DNA of 64,000 nucleotides, taken from Gilichinskyi gelida (GTDB taxonomy: Bacteria; Acidobacteriota; Thermoanaerobaculia; Gp7-AA8). Position numbers and translations under genes: made by a program. The notes below the pieces were generated by a model, which was not told where the DNA came from, searched no databases, and saw only the letters and a list, made by a program, of their open reading frames with translations. The stretch spans positions 1 through 64,000 of the forward strand of contig JBBPII010000008.1 of assembly GCA_038040385.1 (NCBI GenBank). Direction: 5' to 3'. Shown in pieces: positions 38,716 to 48,280 of this stretch; position 1 is the stretch's first letter, and each line of letters starts with the position of its first letter.

Positions 38716-39090
38716 ATGCGACAGCACATTCCGATCCTCGGGTGGTGTTTCATCGTCTACCACGGCATCGTCGCTCTCGTCGGCATCGTGATAGGCCTCA
38801 TCGTGAGCGGCGCCGGGGTGATCTCCGGCGAGCGCGAGGCGATGTTCATCACCGGCACGGTCGGGGTGGCCATCGCCGGGTTCCTGGTCATCCTCTCACT
38901 GCCGGGGATCATCGCCGGCATCGGCCTCCTCAAGTTCCGGCCGTGGGCGCGGATCCTGGCCATCATCATCGGCGTGCTTCATCTCCTCAGCTTTCCGTTC
39001 GGGACGGCCCTCGGCGTGTACACGCTCTACGTGCTCCTCAATGCCGAGGCGCCGTCGATCTTCGGCGTGCAGCAGAGCGCGGTTGTGTAA
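38716..39090 (+). CDS. Small integral membrane protein
   Basis: A 124-residue protein with GGAGG before ATG 38716. Three or four hydrophobic helices (WCFIVYHGIVALVGIVIGLI, VGVAIAGFLVILSLPGIIAGIGLL, RILAIIIGVLHLLSFPFG) and little else. A DUF4064-like small membrane family is possible. Function unknown. Confidence 0.7.
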   Translation: MRQHIPILGWCFIVYHGIVALVGIVIGLIVSGAGVISGEREAMFITGTVGVAIAGFLVILSLPGIIAGIGLLKFRPWARILAIIIGVLHLLSFPFGTALGVYTLYVLLNAEAPSIFGVQQSAVV

Positions 39091-39401
39091 TCCGGCCCGG
39101 TTGGGCGTACACTGTAGCGACTCCCCCCTCGAAGCCGACGGCGCGTTGCCGAGCTGGCTCATCCATTCCTCACAAATAACAAGCGGCGGGTTTGCGTGGA
39201 AAGAAACACAGCACAGTCAAAGACTTGACCAACCACGAACCTGAAGTGGTCCGGCTTTTGCGCTTAGGCCTCAACCGTATGGAGCTGAGCAGTAGCCGAT
39301 CCGACGCTCGAACGCCAAACGCGCGCGACTTCCGAGTCATCTGCGACTGCCAACGCCACGCGATGCGCGAACGGACGATGCTCCGTCGCACGATTCGCGG
39401 C
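39091..39401. other. Leader/intergenic region before the transglycosylase
   Basis: A 311-base stretch of lower GC than its surroundings. The reading frame of the transglycosylase is open back to 39192, but the signal-anchor start is at 39402. I see no riboswitch consensus, terminator or tRNA. It may hold a long 5' leader. Confidence 0.4.
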
Positions 39402-40109
39402 ATGCGGTTCATCCGCGGTCACTTACAGCGACGCAGCATCGCGCTGCTCATCGGAGTTCCGCTCGCTTTCGGCGCCATCGGCATCCCCATCGAGGCGATG
39501 GACGTCTCCATTCCGCTTCTCACCTCGATCGCGGACAGCGGACGCGACGCCATCGTTTCGCGCTCGCTGCCGATTTTCACCACACGCAAAACCCGCGAGA
39601 CATTTCTTCAGCCGGAGCAAGCCCCCCGCGAGCTCAGTCTGGAGCTGACCAAGGAGCGGTTTTACAGTTCTGCCGTCCCATTCGGCGAGATCATCTACCG
39701 CGAGGCGGTTCGCAATAACCTGCCACCGGAGCTGGTCGCGGCGGTGGTGGAGTCGGAGTCCGATTTCCGCGTCCGGCTCGTTTCCGTGAAGAACGCGCAG
39801 GGGCTGATGCAGATCATCCCGGAAACCGGCCGGCTGATGGGGTGCGCCGACCCGTTCGATCCAGGAGAGAACATCGCCGCCGGAACGAAGTACCTCCGTT
39901 ACCTCCTCGACCGCTTCGGCGACCAGCGGATGGCGCTCGCCGCGTACAACGCCGGCGAGGGCAACATCGAGCGCTTCGGCGGGATCCCGCCGTTCCCCGA
40001 GACGCAGGACTACCTCCGCCGCGTCGCCTCGCGCACGCATTCGTACCGCCAGCGGGTGCACCACCGCTTCTTCGCCTCGATGCGGATGAACACGCCGTTC
40101 GCGCAGTAG
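39402..40109 (+). CDS. Lytic transglycosylase (SLT domain)
   Basis: About 235 residues from ATG 39402, which opens a membrane/signal segment (RRSIALLIGVPLAFGAIGI); ATG 39378 is an alternative. The SLT domain shows VAAVVESESDFRVR with the catalytic Glu, then NAQGLMQIIPETG and LAAYNAGEGNI, the standard motifs. The enzyme cleaves peptidoglycan glycan strands in the periplasm. The stop is followed at once by a long hairpin repeat. Confidence 0.9.
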   Translation: MRFIRGHLQRRSIALLIGVPLAFGAIGIPIEAMDVSIPLLTSIADSGRDAIVSRSLPIFTTRKTRETFLQPEQAPRELSLELTKERFYSSAVPFGEIIYREAVRNNLPPELVAAVVESESDFRVRLVSVKNAQGLMQIIPETGRLMGCADPFDPGENIAAGTKYLRYLLDRFGDQRMALAAYNAGEGNIERFGGIPPFPETQDYLRRVASRTHSYRQRVHHRFFASMRMNTPFAQ

Positions 40110-40111
40110 CC

Positions 40112-40188
40112 CGTCATCCTGAGGCGCGCAGACGCCGAAGGATCTCAGCGGCGCATCTTGAGATCCTTCGCTACTCTCAGGATGACGA
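40112..40188. repeat. Dispersed hairpin repeat after transglycosylase gene
   Basis: CGTCATCCTGAG...CGAAGGATCTC pairs with GAGATCCTTCG...CTCAGGATGACG. Same family as the copies at 24336, 28529, 29409 and 50402. Confidence 0.85.
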
Positions 40189-40204
40189 ACGGTAAAATGT
40201 CCGC

Positions 40205-40843
40205 ATGCAGCAATTGCGGCCGGAAGAACGGCGCGAGTTCCAGCGCCTCCACCTGACCCACCCCATCGCGGCAACGCTCGGCGACATGCCGGTGAAGCTC
40301 GTCGAAATCGGAATCCTCGGCGCGCGCCTGCAACACAGCGATCAAACCGCGGCCGAGTACGCGGAGCTGCGGTTCAACCACTACGCGAACGAGATCGGCA
40401 TGAAGTGCGAGATCGTCCGCGCAAACCTGGAGTCGCGCCACGGCGGTCTGGAGACGGCGCTTCGTTTCCTCGCCGCGATCGGCGAATCCGGCGACCGCCT
40501 GCGCGACCTCCTCGGCGAGCTGGTCATGCGCGAGCTCGACTTGCGGCGCACGCATCCCGGAACAGCGGTCGAGGTGGAGACCGTCGACGGCGACGACACG
40601 GTCCGCGGCACCGACGCCGGATTCCTCTGCTACCGATTCGAGAACGGCGTCTGGACCCGCCGACGCGTCTTCCTTCCGGAGCAGCCGTCGATCGGGTTCA
40701 CCGTGGCCCGCACCGAAGACACCGCCGAGATGCAGCGGCTCTGCCGCGTGTTCGAGGCGTCGGACGACGAGGGGCGCCGGCTGATCCGCCTCTTCGCGGA
40801 GTTGAGCGTCAGTGACGCGCTGGAGATCCCGCCTCGGATGTGA
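40205..40843 (+). CDS. PilZ-like domain protein (paralogue 1)
   Basis: A 212-residue protein. The N-terminus RREFQRLHLTHPIAATL matches the RxxxR start of PilZ c-di-GMP receptors. The usual D/NxSxxG is degenerate (VEIGILGARL), so ligand binding is uncertain. The C-terminal ~60 residues (GFLCYRFENGVW..., DDEGRRLIRLFAELS) are shared with the protein at 42976-43611, so the two are paralogues. The gene overlaps the convergent histidine kinase by 35 bases. Confidence 0.7.
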   Translation: MQQLRPEERREFQRLHLTHPIAATLGDMPVKLVEIGILGARLQHSDQTAAEYAELRFNHYANEIGMKCEIVRANLESRHGGLETALRFLAAIGESGDRLRDLLGELVMRELDLRRTHPGTAVEVETVDGDDTVRGTDAGFLCYRFENGVWTRRRVFLPEQPSIGFTVARTEDTAEMQRLCRVFEASDDEGRRLIRLFAELSVSDALEIPPRM

Positions 40844-42800
40844 GGGCCGCGTCGCCCGCGCGCGCCGGATCGTAGATCGGAAGGGTGAAGTAGAACTTGG
40901 TGCCGTTGCCCGGCCGGCTCTTGGCCCAGATCTTCCCGCCGTGCGCCTCGACGACACCCTTGGCGATCGGCAGACCGAGCCCGGCGCCGAACCGCTCGGT
41001 CCGCTTCGCCTGCCAGTAGGTCTTGAAAACGTCGCCGAGGTGCTCTTTCGGGATGCCCGGCCCGGTGTCGGCGACGGTGAAAAGCACCTCGCCGGGCCGC
41101 GCCTCGGCCGCGTACGAGATCACCCCCCCGGGCGGCGTGAACTTCAACGCATTTCCGATCAGGTTCGACAGCACCTGCAGGACGCGATGCCGGTCGGCGG
41201 CAACCGGCGGCACGCCTTCGCCGACGCGGTACTGCAAGGTGATGGATGCCGACGCCGCCTGGGCCTTGAACAGTTCGTGGGTCTCGGCGAGCAGCTCCTC
41301 GACATCGACGGGCGCGGGCTCGACCGGCAGGCGCTTGCCTCCCTCGAGGCGGGTGACGTCGAGGAGATCGTCGATGAGGCGACGCATCCGGCTGGCGGAG
41401 ACGTCGATGATGTCGAGCTGTTCGCGGTCCTCGCCCGCGATCGACTTCGACATCTTCATCAGCGACACGGCGAGGGTGACGGCGTTGAGCGGGTTGCGCA
41501 GGTCGTGGGAAACGATGGCCAGCACTTCCTCGCGCGCGCGGACGGCCTGCTGAGACTCTTCGTACAGGCGGGCGTTGTCGATGGCCAGCGATCCGTGGCG
41601 CGCCAGCTCGGCGGCGAGCAGGGCATCCTCGCGGGTGAAGACCTTCCCTTCCGGCGCGCCCTGCGTGATCACGCCGAGGACCTGCCCGCGGCTGACGAGC
41701 GGGATGGTCATCAATGAGCGCTGGGGCTCCTCCTCGCCCAGGTATTGAAGGAGCGTGGAGGTCGCCCCGATCACCCGCGCCTCGCGGTCGTGCATCACGC
41801 GGACGACGACCTCCGGGACGTTCTCGACGATCGTGTCGTTTATCGCGGCGAGCTTCAGCGCTCTCTCGGGATCGCGATGCGCGGTCGCCACCCGCCGCAG
41901 CGCGCCATCCGCTTCCAGCAGGTCGATGGCGCAGACCTCGGCCAGGTTCGGAACGATGATCCGGGCGAGGGTGGAAACGGTCTCCACGAAGTCGAGCGAG
42001 GCGGTGAGCTCCTGCCCCGCCGACGCGAGGAACGCGGCGCGCAGCTCCTCCCGCTCCGCCGTCTGGCGCGCGATCTTGGCGTCGGCCGCCTCCCGCTCCG
42101 CCTCCAGCCGCCGGCGCATCGCCTCCTTCGCCAGCAGCCGCATCTGCCGTCCGAGTCCGGCGACGAGAAGGGCGGAGGTCAGCGCGAGCAACGCCAGAAT
42201 CAGGGTGAGCGAGACGTTGAGACGCTCGGTGTCGCGAATGCTCGACAGCCGTTCGTCGATCGAGGCCTGGATCGCCAACTCCAGCGCCGCCGATGCGCGC
42301 AGCGCCTCCTCGTACGACGGGTGCCGCTCGAACATACGAGTCATGAAGACTTCGGCGGGAAGGGTGCGGGCGATGAACTCGCCGCTCTCCACGCCGGCGT
42401 GCCACTCGGAGCCTTCCTTCACCAGGACGTTGAGTTGGCGGCCGACGTCCACGCCGAGCTCGGGGCCGAGGCGCCGTAGTTCGCCGTAGTCGCGGCGCTG
42501 GTGCTCGATGAGGGCGATGTACTGATCGCGATACTGCCGCTGGCCGGTGACCTGGAAGGAAATGACCTTGTCCAGCTCGGCGGAGAGACTCATCTGGATC
42601 TCATTCGCCGCGCGGCGAGCCGGCTCGGCCACCCGCGTGATCTCGTGGCGCATCCGCGCGGTGCGGTTGGAGAAGACCAGCGGCAGAATGACCAGCGACA
42701 GCAGGGAGGCGATGATGAAGACCACCGGGATGACGGTGGTCCAGGTGCTCTCTGAGCCTGCGCGCCAGAGGCTGCGGCGCTCGCGTAAGGCAACGGCCAA
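40809..42800 (-). CDS. Sensor histidine kinase with GAF domain
   Basis: A 663-residue membrane kinase. Two membrane helices (~22-44 and ~196-216) enclose a helical sensor of CHASE3 type. A GAF domain (~265-415) and HisKA (His432 in SHDLRNPLNAV) follow. The ATPase domain has N box NLIGNALKFTPPGG, DTGPGIP and GAGLGLPIAKG. Start is TTG 42800 with TAGGAG seven bases upstream. A 29-codon ORF ends 9 bases before it. No response regulator lies next to it; PilZ genes flank it on both sides. Confidence 0.92.
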   Translation of the reverse strand: MAVALRERRSLWRAGSESTWTTVIPVVFIIASLLSLVILPLVFSNRTARMRHEITRVAEPARRAANEIQMSLSAELDKVISFQVTGQRQYRDQYIALIEHQRRDYGELRRLGPELGVDVGRQLNVLVKEGSEWHAGVESGEFIARTLPAEVFMTRMFERHPSYEEALRASAALELAIQASIDERLSSIRDTERLNVSLTLILALLALTSALLVAGLGRQMRLLAKEAMRRRLEAEREAADAKIARQTAEREELRAAFLASAGQELTASLDFVETVSTLARIIVPNLAEVCAIDLLEADGALRRVATAHRDPERALKLAAINDTIVENVPEVVVRVMHDREARVIGATSTLLQYLGEEEPQRSLMTIPLVSRGQVLGVITQGAPEGKVFTREDALLAAELARHGSLAIDNARLYEESQQAVRAREEVLAIVSHDLRNPLNAVTLAVSLMKMSKSIAGEDREQLDIIDVSASRMRRLIDDLLDVTRLEGGKRLPVEPAPVDVEELLAETHELFKAQAASASITLQYRVGEGVPPVAADRHRVLQVLSNLIGNALKFTPPGGVISYAAEARPGEVLFTVADTGPGIPKEHLGDVFKTYWQAKRTERFGAGLGLPIAKGVVEAHGGKIWAKSRPGNGTKFYFTLPIYDPARAGDAALTSEAGSPARH

Positions 42801-42809
42801 GCGACGCTC

Positions 42810-42899
42810 CTACTGCCCGTGCCGCTCCTGGTGACGGCGCTCGTGCAGCGGATCGTCGTTTCCCTGGTCGATCAAGGTTTCCTTCGTTTCGTCACCCAT
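42810..42899 (-). CDS. Small acidic/His-rich ORF upstream of histidine kinase
   Basis: A 29-codon ORF: ATG 42899 with a strong GGAGG site 6 bases before it, ending TAG 42810-42812. The stop overlaps the TAGGAG ribosome site of the kinase gene, so the two would be translationally coupled. The peptide is hydrophilic (starts MGDETKETLIDQ, ends HERRHQERHGQ). Too short for similarity judgement; it could be a leader peptide or a small partner protein. Confidence 0.5.
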   Translation of the reverse strand: MGDETKETLIDQGNDDPLHERRHQERHGQ

Positions 42900-42975
42900 G
42901 GATACCTCCGGACGGCTAAGTCCGACATACGCAGCAATATGCTTGCCGCGGAAATACGCATATCCTTCCGGAACG

Positions 42976-43611
42976 ATGGCTTCAGATCGCCGGGAGTTTC
43001 AGCGCCTCAGCCTCGCCAAGCCGATTCTGGCGCTTCTGGAAGGGCAAAACGCTCTGATCATCGACGTCGGCATCGGCGGCGCGTACGTCGAGCACTACGG
43101 CACGAGCGGACCGGGAGAGCGATTCCACCTCCTCTTCCGCTGGAAGTCGGAGGACATCGAGTTTCTCTGCGAAGTGCGGCGGAGCGCGGTGGTGCGCGGT
43201 TCCGCCGAAACGGCGGTATCGCATACCGGAATGCGCTTCGTCGAGGCGGTCGGCGACTCCGAGGCGCGGCTGCAGGACATGATGGCCACCTTCGTCGGCC
43301 GCGTGCTCGCCGCGCAGAGGATGAACGCCAGCGGCGATGCGGGCGACAGCAGCGATGCGACGCTGGCGCAGCTCGGCGCGGCGCGCCGCGCCCGCTCGCG
43401 CGGCTACCGAATGTACCGCTATCTCAACGGAAAGTGGTCGCTCGATGCGACCGACTCGCCGCAGCAGCCGCAGCACGGCTTCACCGTCGCGGCGTACGAG
43501 GACGAAGAGGAGCTGGAGACTCTGTGCCGCGCCTGGGAGATCGCCGACGAGGAAGGGCGGCGGCTGATCCGGCTGGTGGCCGAGCTGAGCGCGCGTAGTA
43601 TGCGGCGCTAG
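42976..43611 (+). CDS. PilZ domain protein (paralogue 2)
   Basis: A 211-residue protein from ATG 42976. RREFQRLSLAKPILALL gives the PilZ RxxxR-like start, and DVGIGGAYVEH the second motif, closer to consensus than paralogue 1. The C-terminal region (GYRMYRYLNGKWSL, DEEGRRLIRLVAELSA) matches paralogue 1. A probable c-di-GMP-responsive adaptor. It reads divergently from the histidine kinase; the next small gene starts on its stop codon. Confidence 0.75.
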   Translation: MASDRREFQRLSLAKPILALLEGQNALIIDVGIGGAYVEHYGTSGPGERFHLLFRWKSEDIEFLCEVRRSAVVRGSAETAVSHTGMRFVEAVGDSEARLQDMMATFVGRVLAAQRMNASGDAGDSSDATLAQLGAARRARSRGYRMYRYLNGKWSLDATDSPQQPQHGFTVAAYEDEEELETLCRAWEIADEEGRRLIRLVAELSARSMRR

Positions 43612-43802
43612 TGGAGCCGGAATTCCAGCGCATCCTCGTGCGGGTGATGGTCATCGGCGGCGTGATCGCCATCGTCTCCGCGGGAATGCTCTTCCTCGCC
43701 TTCCGCTCCTTCGCCGGCCGCGGCTCGCGCGCGCTGCTCATCCTGGGAGCGCTGGTCGCCTTCGTGCTGGTGGTGTGCGCGGTCCTGTTCCAACTCAGAT
43801 GA
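43611..43802 (+). CDS. Small single/double-pass membrane protein
   Basis: 63 residues, GTG start overlapping the previous TAG (TAGTG). Two hydrophobic stretches (VMVIGGVIAIVSAGMLFLAF and ALLILGALVAFVLVVCAVLF) with a short RSFAGRGSR turn. Likely coupled to the PilZ gene. Function unknown. Confidence 0.55.
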   Translation: MEPEFQRILVRVMVIGGVIAIVSAGMLFLAFRSFAGRGSRALLILGALVAFVLVVCAVLFQLR

Positions 43803-44931
43803 CGCCGTCGGCGCGCAGGCGGGCGATCTCCCGCGCGCCGTAGCCGAGCTCGCGGAGGATGGCGTCGGCGTGCTGGCCGAGAGCGGGGGGCGGGGCGCCG
43901 GCGGCGGCGCGCTTGCCGTCGATTCGGACGGGGTTGCGCACCGCCTCGTAGCTGCCGACGACCGGATGGTCGATGGTGTCGACCAGCGCCCGCCCGGACG
44001 GCGTCCGCAGCGCCTCGCGGACGCCGCGCACCAGCGAGGCGGGGACGCCGGCGCGGCGGCAGGCATCGACCCACTGCTTCGCCCGCTTCGCCGCGAACTC
44101 CTTCTCCAGGATGGCGATCAGCGCGGCGCGATGCTTCACGCGGCGGGCGTTGGTCGCGAAGCGCCGATCGGTGGCCAGCTCCGGCCGCCCGACGACGCGG
44201 GCGCAGAGAAACGCGAAGTGGCGGTCGGTGCCGCAGCCGACGACGAACGGCCGGTCGCTTCCGTGAAAGAGCTGATACGGAACGATCGACGGGTGGGCGT
44301 TGCCCCAGCGCGCCGCCTCCTTCCCGGTGAGGAGGGCGTTCTGCGCAACGTTGACCAGCGAGGCGACGGTGGCCCCGAAGAGGGAGACCTCGATCAGCGC
44401 TCCCTCGCCGCTCCGGTCGCGCCCGTGCAGCGCGGCGCAGATGGCGCCGAAGGCATAGTGCGCCGTCAGGACATCCGACAGCGCCACGCCGGTCTTCACC
44501 GGCTCGCCGCCGGCCTCGCCGGTGATGGACATCAATCCCGACTCGGCTTGCGCCAGGAGGTCGTAGCCGGGAGTGTCGTCGTCGAATCCCGAGATCCGGC
44601 AATGAATTGCGCGCGGGTTCACCGGGAGCTTCAGGGAGAGGAAGTTTTCGACCACGACGTCGGCGCGCTCGATGAGCCGCTCGGCAATCTCCCGCCCGGC
44701 GTCGCTCTTGAGGTTCAGGGTCAGCGACTCCTTGTTGCGGTTCACCGAGAGGAAGTACGCGCTGATGCCTCGTACGAACGGCGGGCCCCAGCGACGGGTC
44801 TCGTCGCCGCGGCCGGGCTCTTCGACCTTGATGACCCGGGCGCCGGCGTCGGCGAGGAGCTCGGTGCAGAGAGGGCCGGCCAGGACGCGGGAGAAATCGG
44901 CGACGAGGAGGTCGTCGAGGGGAAGTTTCAC
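43795..44931 (-). CDS. CaiB/BaiF family III CoA-transferase
   Basis: A 378-residue enzyme moving CoA between acids through an aspartyl thioester. GTG 44931 overlaps the preceding stop (GTGA). The N-terminal VADFSRVLAGPLCTELLADAGARVIKVE and the NRNKESLTLNLKS and GYDLLAQAESGLMSITGE stretches are characteristic. The substrate is unknown. It is slightly shorter than the usual ~400 residues. Confidence 0.9.
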   Translation of the reverse strand: MKLPLDDLLVADFSRVLAGPLCTELLADAGARVIKVEEPGRGDETRRWGPPFVRGISAYFLSVNRNKESLTLNLKSDAGREIAERLIERADVVVENFLSLKLPVNPRAIHCRISGFDDDTPGYDLLAQAESGLMSITGEAGGEPVKTGVALSDVLTAHYAFGAICAALHGRDRSGEGALIEVSLFGATVASLVNVAQNALLTGKEAARWGNAHPSIVPYQLFHGSDRPFVVGCGTDRHFAFLCARVVGRPELATDRRFATNARRVKHRAALIAILEKEFAAKRAKQWVDACRRAGVPASLVRGVREALRTPSGRALVDTIDHPVVGSYEAVRNPVRIDGKRAAAGAPPPALGQHADAILRELGYGAREIARLRADGVI

Positions 44932-45257
44932 CGGTACTGCGTCTTCAGGGCGTCGAGGTCGGCGAGGGCGTGGCGGAGGATGGCGACGACCTTGTGGACC
45001 TCCGAGCCGTAGAGGCGAAGCTCGGCGTCGCAGTCGCCGAGGGCGTAGATGGCTTCGTCTTTCTCCAGGCGGTCGCGCTCGAAGCGGAGGCGCTCGGTCA
45101 GCTCTTCGATCTCGCTCACGAGGATGAAGTTGATGTCCTTCTCGCCGAGGTAGCGTTTGCACTGCGGGCAGTAAATGGACTGGTCATCGTGCGATTCGAC
45201 CAGCTCGAAAACGAACTGTCGCTGGCATTGCGGGCACTCGAAAACCTCTGGTAGCAA
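44928..45257 (-). CDS. Zinc-ribbon protein with coiled coil
   Basis: 109 residues from TTG 45257 with AAGG upstream; the frame is open further to 45362 without a better start. It starts with a zinc ribbon (CPQCQRQFVFEL...YCPQCKRYLG), followed by a charged probable coiled coil (EIEELTERLRFERDRLEKDEAIY). Coupled to the CoA-transferase gene. Function unknown. Confidence 0.6.
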   Translation of the reverse strand: MLPEVFECPQCQRQFVFELVESHDDQSIYCPQCKRYLGEKDINFILVSEIEELTERLRFERDRLEKDEAIYALGDCDAELRLYGSEVHKVVAILRHALADLDALKTQYR

Positions 45258-45369
45258 GGGCGTTGACCTTCGGGCGATTGTCGCACGATTCGCTCGGAAT
45301 TCACGCGTTGACAGGGGCGTTTTGCGGCGAGTAGCATCCACCCCCCCGCCCGTACCGGGCACTCCTTGC

Positions 45370-45443
45370 TGGGAGGTCGTTCAATGGTAGGACAGCTGGC
45401 TCTGGACCAGCGAATCGGGGTTCGACTCCCTGCCTCCCAGCCA
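45370..45443 (+). tRNA. tRNA-Gln (anticodon CTG)
   Basis: Acceptor arms TGGGAGG / CCTCCCA, anticodon arm GCTGG-CTCTGGA-CCAGC with anticodon CTG, T arm around GGTTCGACTCC, discriminator G and encoded CCA. All arms pair. Confidence 0.95.
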
Positions 45444-45489
45444 ATCTTTCGACCCTGCAAGAATCTACGGTTTACACCCAGGAGACTTA

Positions 45490-45502
45490 CAGGGAGTCGA
45501 AC
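45490..45502. repeat. Inverted copy of the tRNA-Gln T-arm segment
   Basis: CAGGGAGTCGAAC is the exact reverse complement of 45420-45432 in the tRNA. It could be a relic of an attachment site or a downstream hairpin with the tRNA 3' end. Confidence 0.5.
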
Positions 45503-45594
45503 TCGCCATGGTGAGTCCCTCGACGGCGCGCGGCGTTCTGCTTTGCTAAACGCTTGTGCGTCACGTCTCGAGACGTCGATCGCCGCTTCGTTTG

Positions 45595-46625
<1,031 letters not shown>

Positions 46626-46629
<4 letters not shown>

Positions 46630-46967
46630 CGTTCCCTCAGATTAGAATCGCCGCCCGGAGAAAAGCCAATGGCCAACGAGATCGACGCACCCCCTGCAGG
46701 AAACCCGCTAATTTCCCCCCAACGACGCCTTCCGCACGGAAGCAGGAGCGGAACGTTATAGCGGCGGTTGATCAGCGGTAGGACGGTGAGGCGTTCGGCG
46801 GGGAACGGGTATCCCGGCGCGGTCTCCCCGTCGACCAGCCACCTGTCGGTGATGAGCAGCCGAACGTCTTCACCGGCGTCGAGAAGATGACGCGCCATCT
46901 GGTAATTGCGCTGGGAGGCACCGCCGCAATATGCGCTGAAACCCACCGCAACGCAGAGGATCTTCAT
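46626..46967 (-). pseudogene. Truncated GT-B glycosyltransferase, N-terminal fragment
   Basis: The first ~75 codons read MKILCVAVGFSAYCGGASQR and ARHLLDAGEDVRLLITDRW, the opening of a GT4-type glycosyltransferase (Gly-rich loop and helix). After NRRYNVPLL similarity is lost and the frame ends at 113 codons, against ~380 normally. The missing part is not found nearby, so this is a deletion remnant. Confidence 0.6.
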
Positions 46968-46986
46968 GCGCGAAATTGTTTATCCG

Positions 46987-47292
46987 TCATCCTCTCCGTA
47001 GCGGCTTGACCGTGCCTGGGCGGCGATGAGGGCACCGGTCCATACGCGGTTCCGCCCCCGCTTCCACCCAAGACCAGCCGGAGACGCCGCATTTGTCGCA
47101 GCTCCACCCCTTCCGCTCGAACACCCGCGGTCGCGGTGCAACATCAAAGTGGCCTTCAGCGCGCGTCATCCTGCCGGCGCCGGTGTGCCGCGGTACCTCC
47201 AGCAAATCGGCTGCGGCTTCGCCGTTCGGGCAATCGGGCCACGGGCACGGCAACTGCCGGTGCTCGTGACCGTGCTCGGCGCAACTCTTCAT
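46987..47292 (-). CDS. Small hypothetical Cys/His-rich protein
   Basis: 101 residues with possible zinc sites: CAEHGHEH near the start, CPWPDC, CDKCG and a late RCPHRR. Composition suggests a metal-binding protein, but no family is recognised and it lies among gene fragments, so reality is moderate. Confidence 0.4.
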   Translation of the reverse strand: MKSCAEHGHEHRQLPCPWPDCPNGEAAADLLEVPRHTGAGRMTRAEGHFDVAPRPRVFERKGWSCDKCGVSGWSWVEAGAEPRMDRCPHRRPGTVKPLRRG

Positions 47293-47409
47293 CCACTTCT
47301 AATCGTACCGCTGACTGAGCTCGAAGGTCTCGCGCACTGAAGCGTCGAGTCCTGTCGTGTCTCACTGCGAAGAGGTCATTCCGGCCGAATGGGAGCCCGG
47401 CGTGATACG

Positions 47410-47429
47410 ATGTACATCAACATGTACAT
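47410..47429. promoter_or_regulatory. Probable toxin-antitoxin autoregulatory operator
   Basis: Two copies of the palindrome ATGTACAT separated by CAAC, overlapping the antitoxin start. Paired palindromes at this place are typical of antitoxin-binding operators. Confidence 0.6.
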
Positions 47430-47721
47430 GAGGTGGATGATGGGTGAACAGCATTCCATCGCGGACGCGCGCAGCAATCTGCCCAAACTCGTTCGCCGGG
47501 CCGAGTCGGGGGAAGCGGTCGAATTGACCCGCCGTGGTGAGGGCGTGGCGGTATTGATCGGCCGGAAGCAATACCAACGTCTCGTCTCCAGATCGCGGCG
47601 ATTCTCCGAAGCGTGGGATGAGTTCGAGCGCCATGTCAATCTCGCAGACTTGGAGATCGACCCCGACGAAATTTTTGCAGGAGTACGCGACGAGGCGCCC
47701 GGCCGGGACGCCGGTCTGTGA
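47428..47721 (+). CDS. Phd/YefM-type antitoxin
   Basis: About 97 residues from ATG 47428 (ATG 47437/47440 also possible). HSIADARSNLPKLVRRAESGEAVELTRRG is the Phd/YefM DNA-binding fold. The acidic C-terminus would wrap the toxin. The stop region overlaps the VapC GTG by 4 bases, and the operator overlaps the start, so the pair forms an autoregulated toxin-antitoxin operon. Confidence 0.85.
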   Translation: MRWMMGEQHSIADARSNLPKLVRRAESGEAVELTRRGEGVAVLIGRKQYQRLVSRSRRFSEAWDEFERHVNLADLEIDPDEIFAGVRDEAPGRDAGL

Positions 47722-48134
47722 ATCTGAAGTATCTGCTCGACACGAACATCGTGTCGGAACCGCTTCGGCCGGAGCCCCAAAACGGCGTTCTGCGAAGACT
47801 CCGTCGGCATGAAGAAGAGATCGCGATTTCATCGGTCGTCTGGCATGAGTTGCGATTCGGCATGGAGCGCCTTCCCCCTTCGCGCCGCCGCCTGGCGATC
47901 GAGCGCTATCTCGAAGAAGTCGTTCTAGCGACGATGCCGATCCTCGATTACGATCGCGACGCCGCAGAATGGCACGCGATCGAGCGCGCCCGTCTCTCTG
48001 CTCGGGGAGTGACGCCGCCGTTCGTCGATGGTCAGATCGCAGCGATCGCTCGCGTGCGCGGTTTGATTCTGGTGACCTTCAACGCCGCCGACTTCAGGCG
48101 ATTCGACGGGATCCGCGTCGTCACTTGGCGTTAG
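47718..48134 (+). CDS. VapC-family PIN-domain toxin
   Basis: 138 residues from GTG 47718. PIN motifs: YLLDTNIVSEPLRP with the first Asp, ISSVVWHELRFG with the Glu, and PPFVDGQIAAIA and TFNAADF near the end. It is an RNase toxin expected to be neutralised by the upstream antitoxin. A Phd-type antitoxin with a PIN toxin is a common mixed pairing. Confidence 0.9.
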   Translation: MNLKYLLDTNIVSEPLRPEPQNGVLRRLRRHEEEIAISSVVWHELRFGMERLPPSRRRLAIERYLEEVVLATMPILDYDRDAAEWHAIERARLSARGVTPPFVDGQIAAIARVRGLILVTFNAADFRRFDGIRVVTWR

Positions 48135-48136
48135 CC

Positions 48137-48280
48137 TCACTCCCGCCGCGTGATTCCCAGCGCCGTCATCTTCTCGTGCAGGTAGGTGCGTTGGAGGTCG
48201 AGCAATTGCGCGGCACGGCTGACGTTCCATTGCGTGCGGCGGAGCACGGCCTCGATGTACTCCTTCTCGTGACTCTTGAC
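48137..48280 (-). pseudogene. Remnant of a sigma54 activator C-terminus (Fis-type HTH)
   Basis: On the minus strand, ending TGA 48137-48139, the frame reads SHEKEYIEAVLRRTQWNVSR, then AAQLLDLQRTYLHEKMTALGI, the exact pattern of NtrC-family Fis-type DNA-binding helices. No start codon or upstream domains exist; the frame runs into the ArsR promoter. It is the 3' stub of a lost response regulator. Confidence 0.75.

Noticed and set aside
39091..39401. Possible c-di-AMP or c-di-GMP riboswitch before the lytic transglycosylase
   Set aside because: Transglycosylase genes are known riboswitch targets, but I cannot find the conserved core sequences of either class in this leader.
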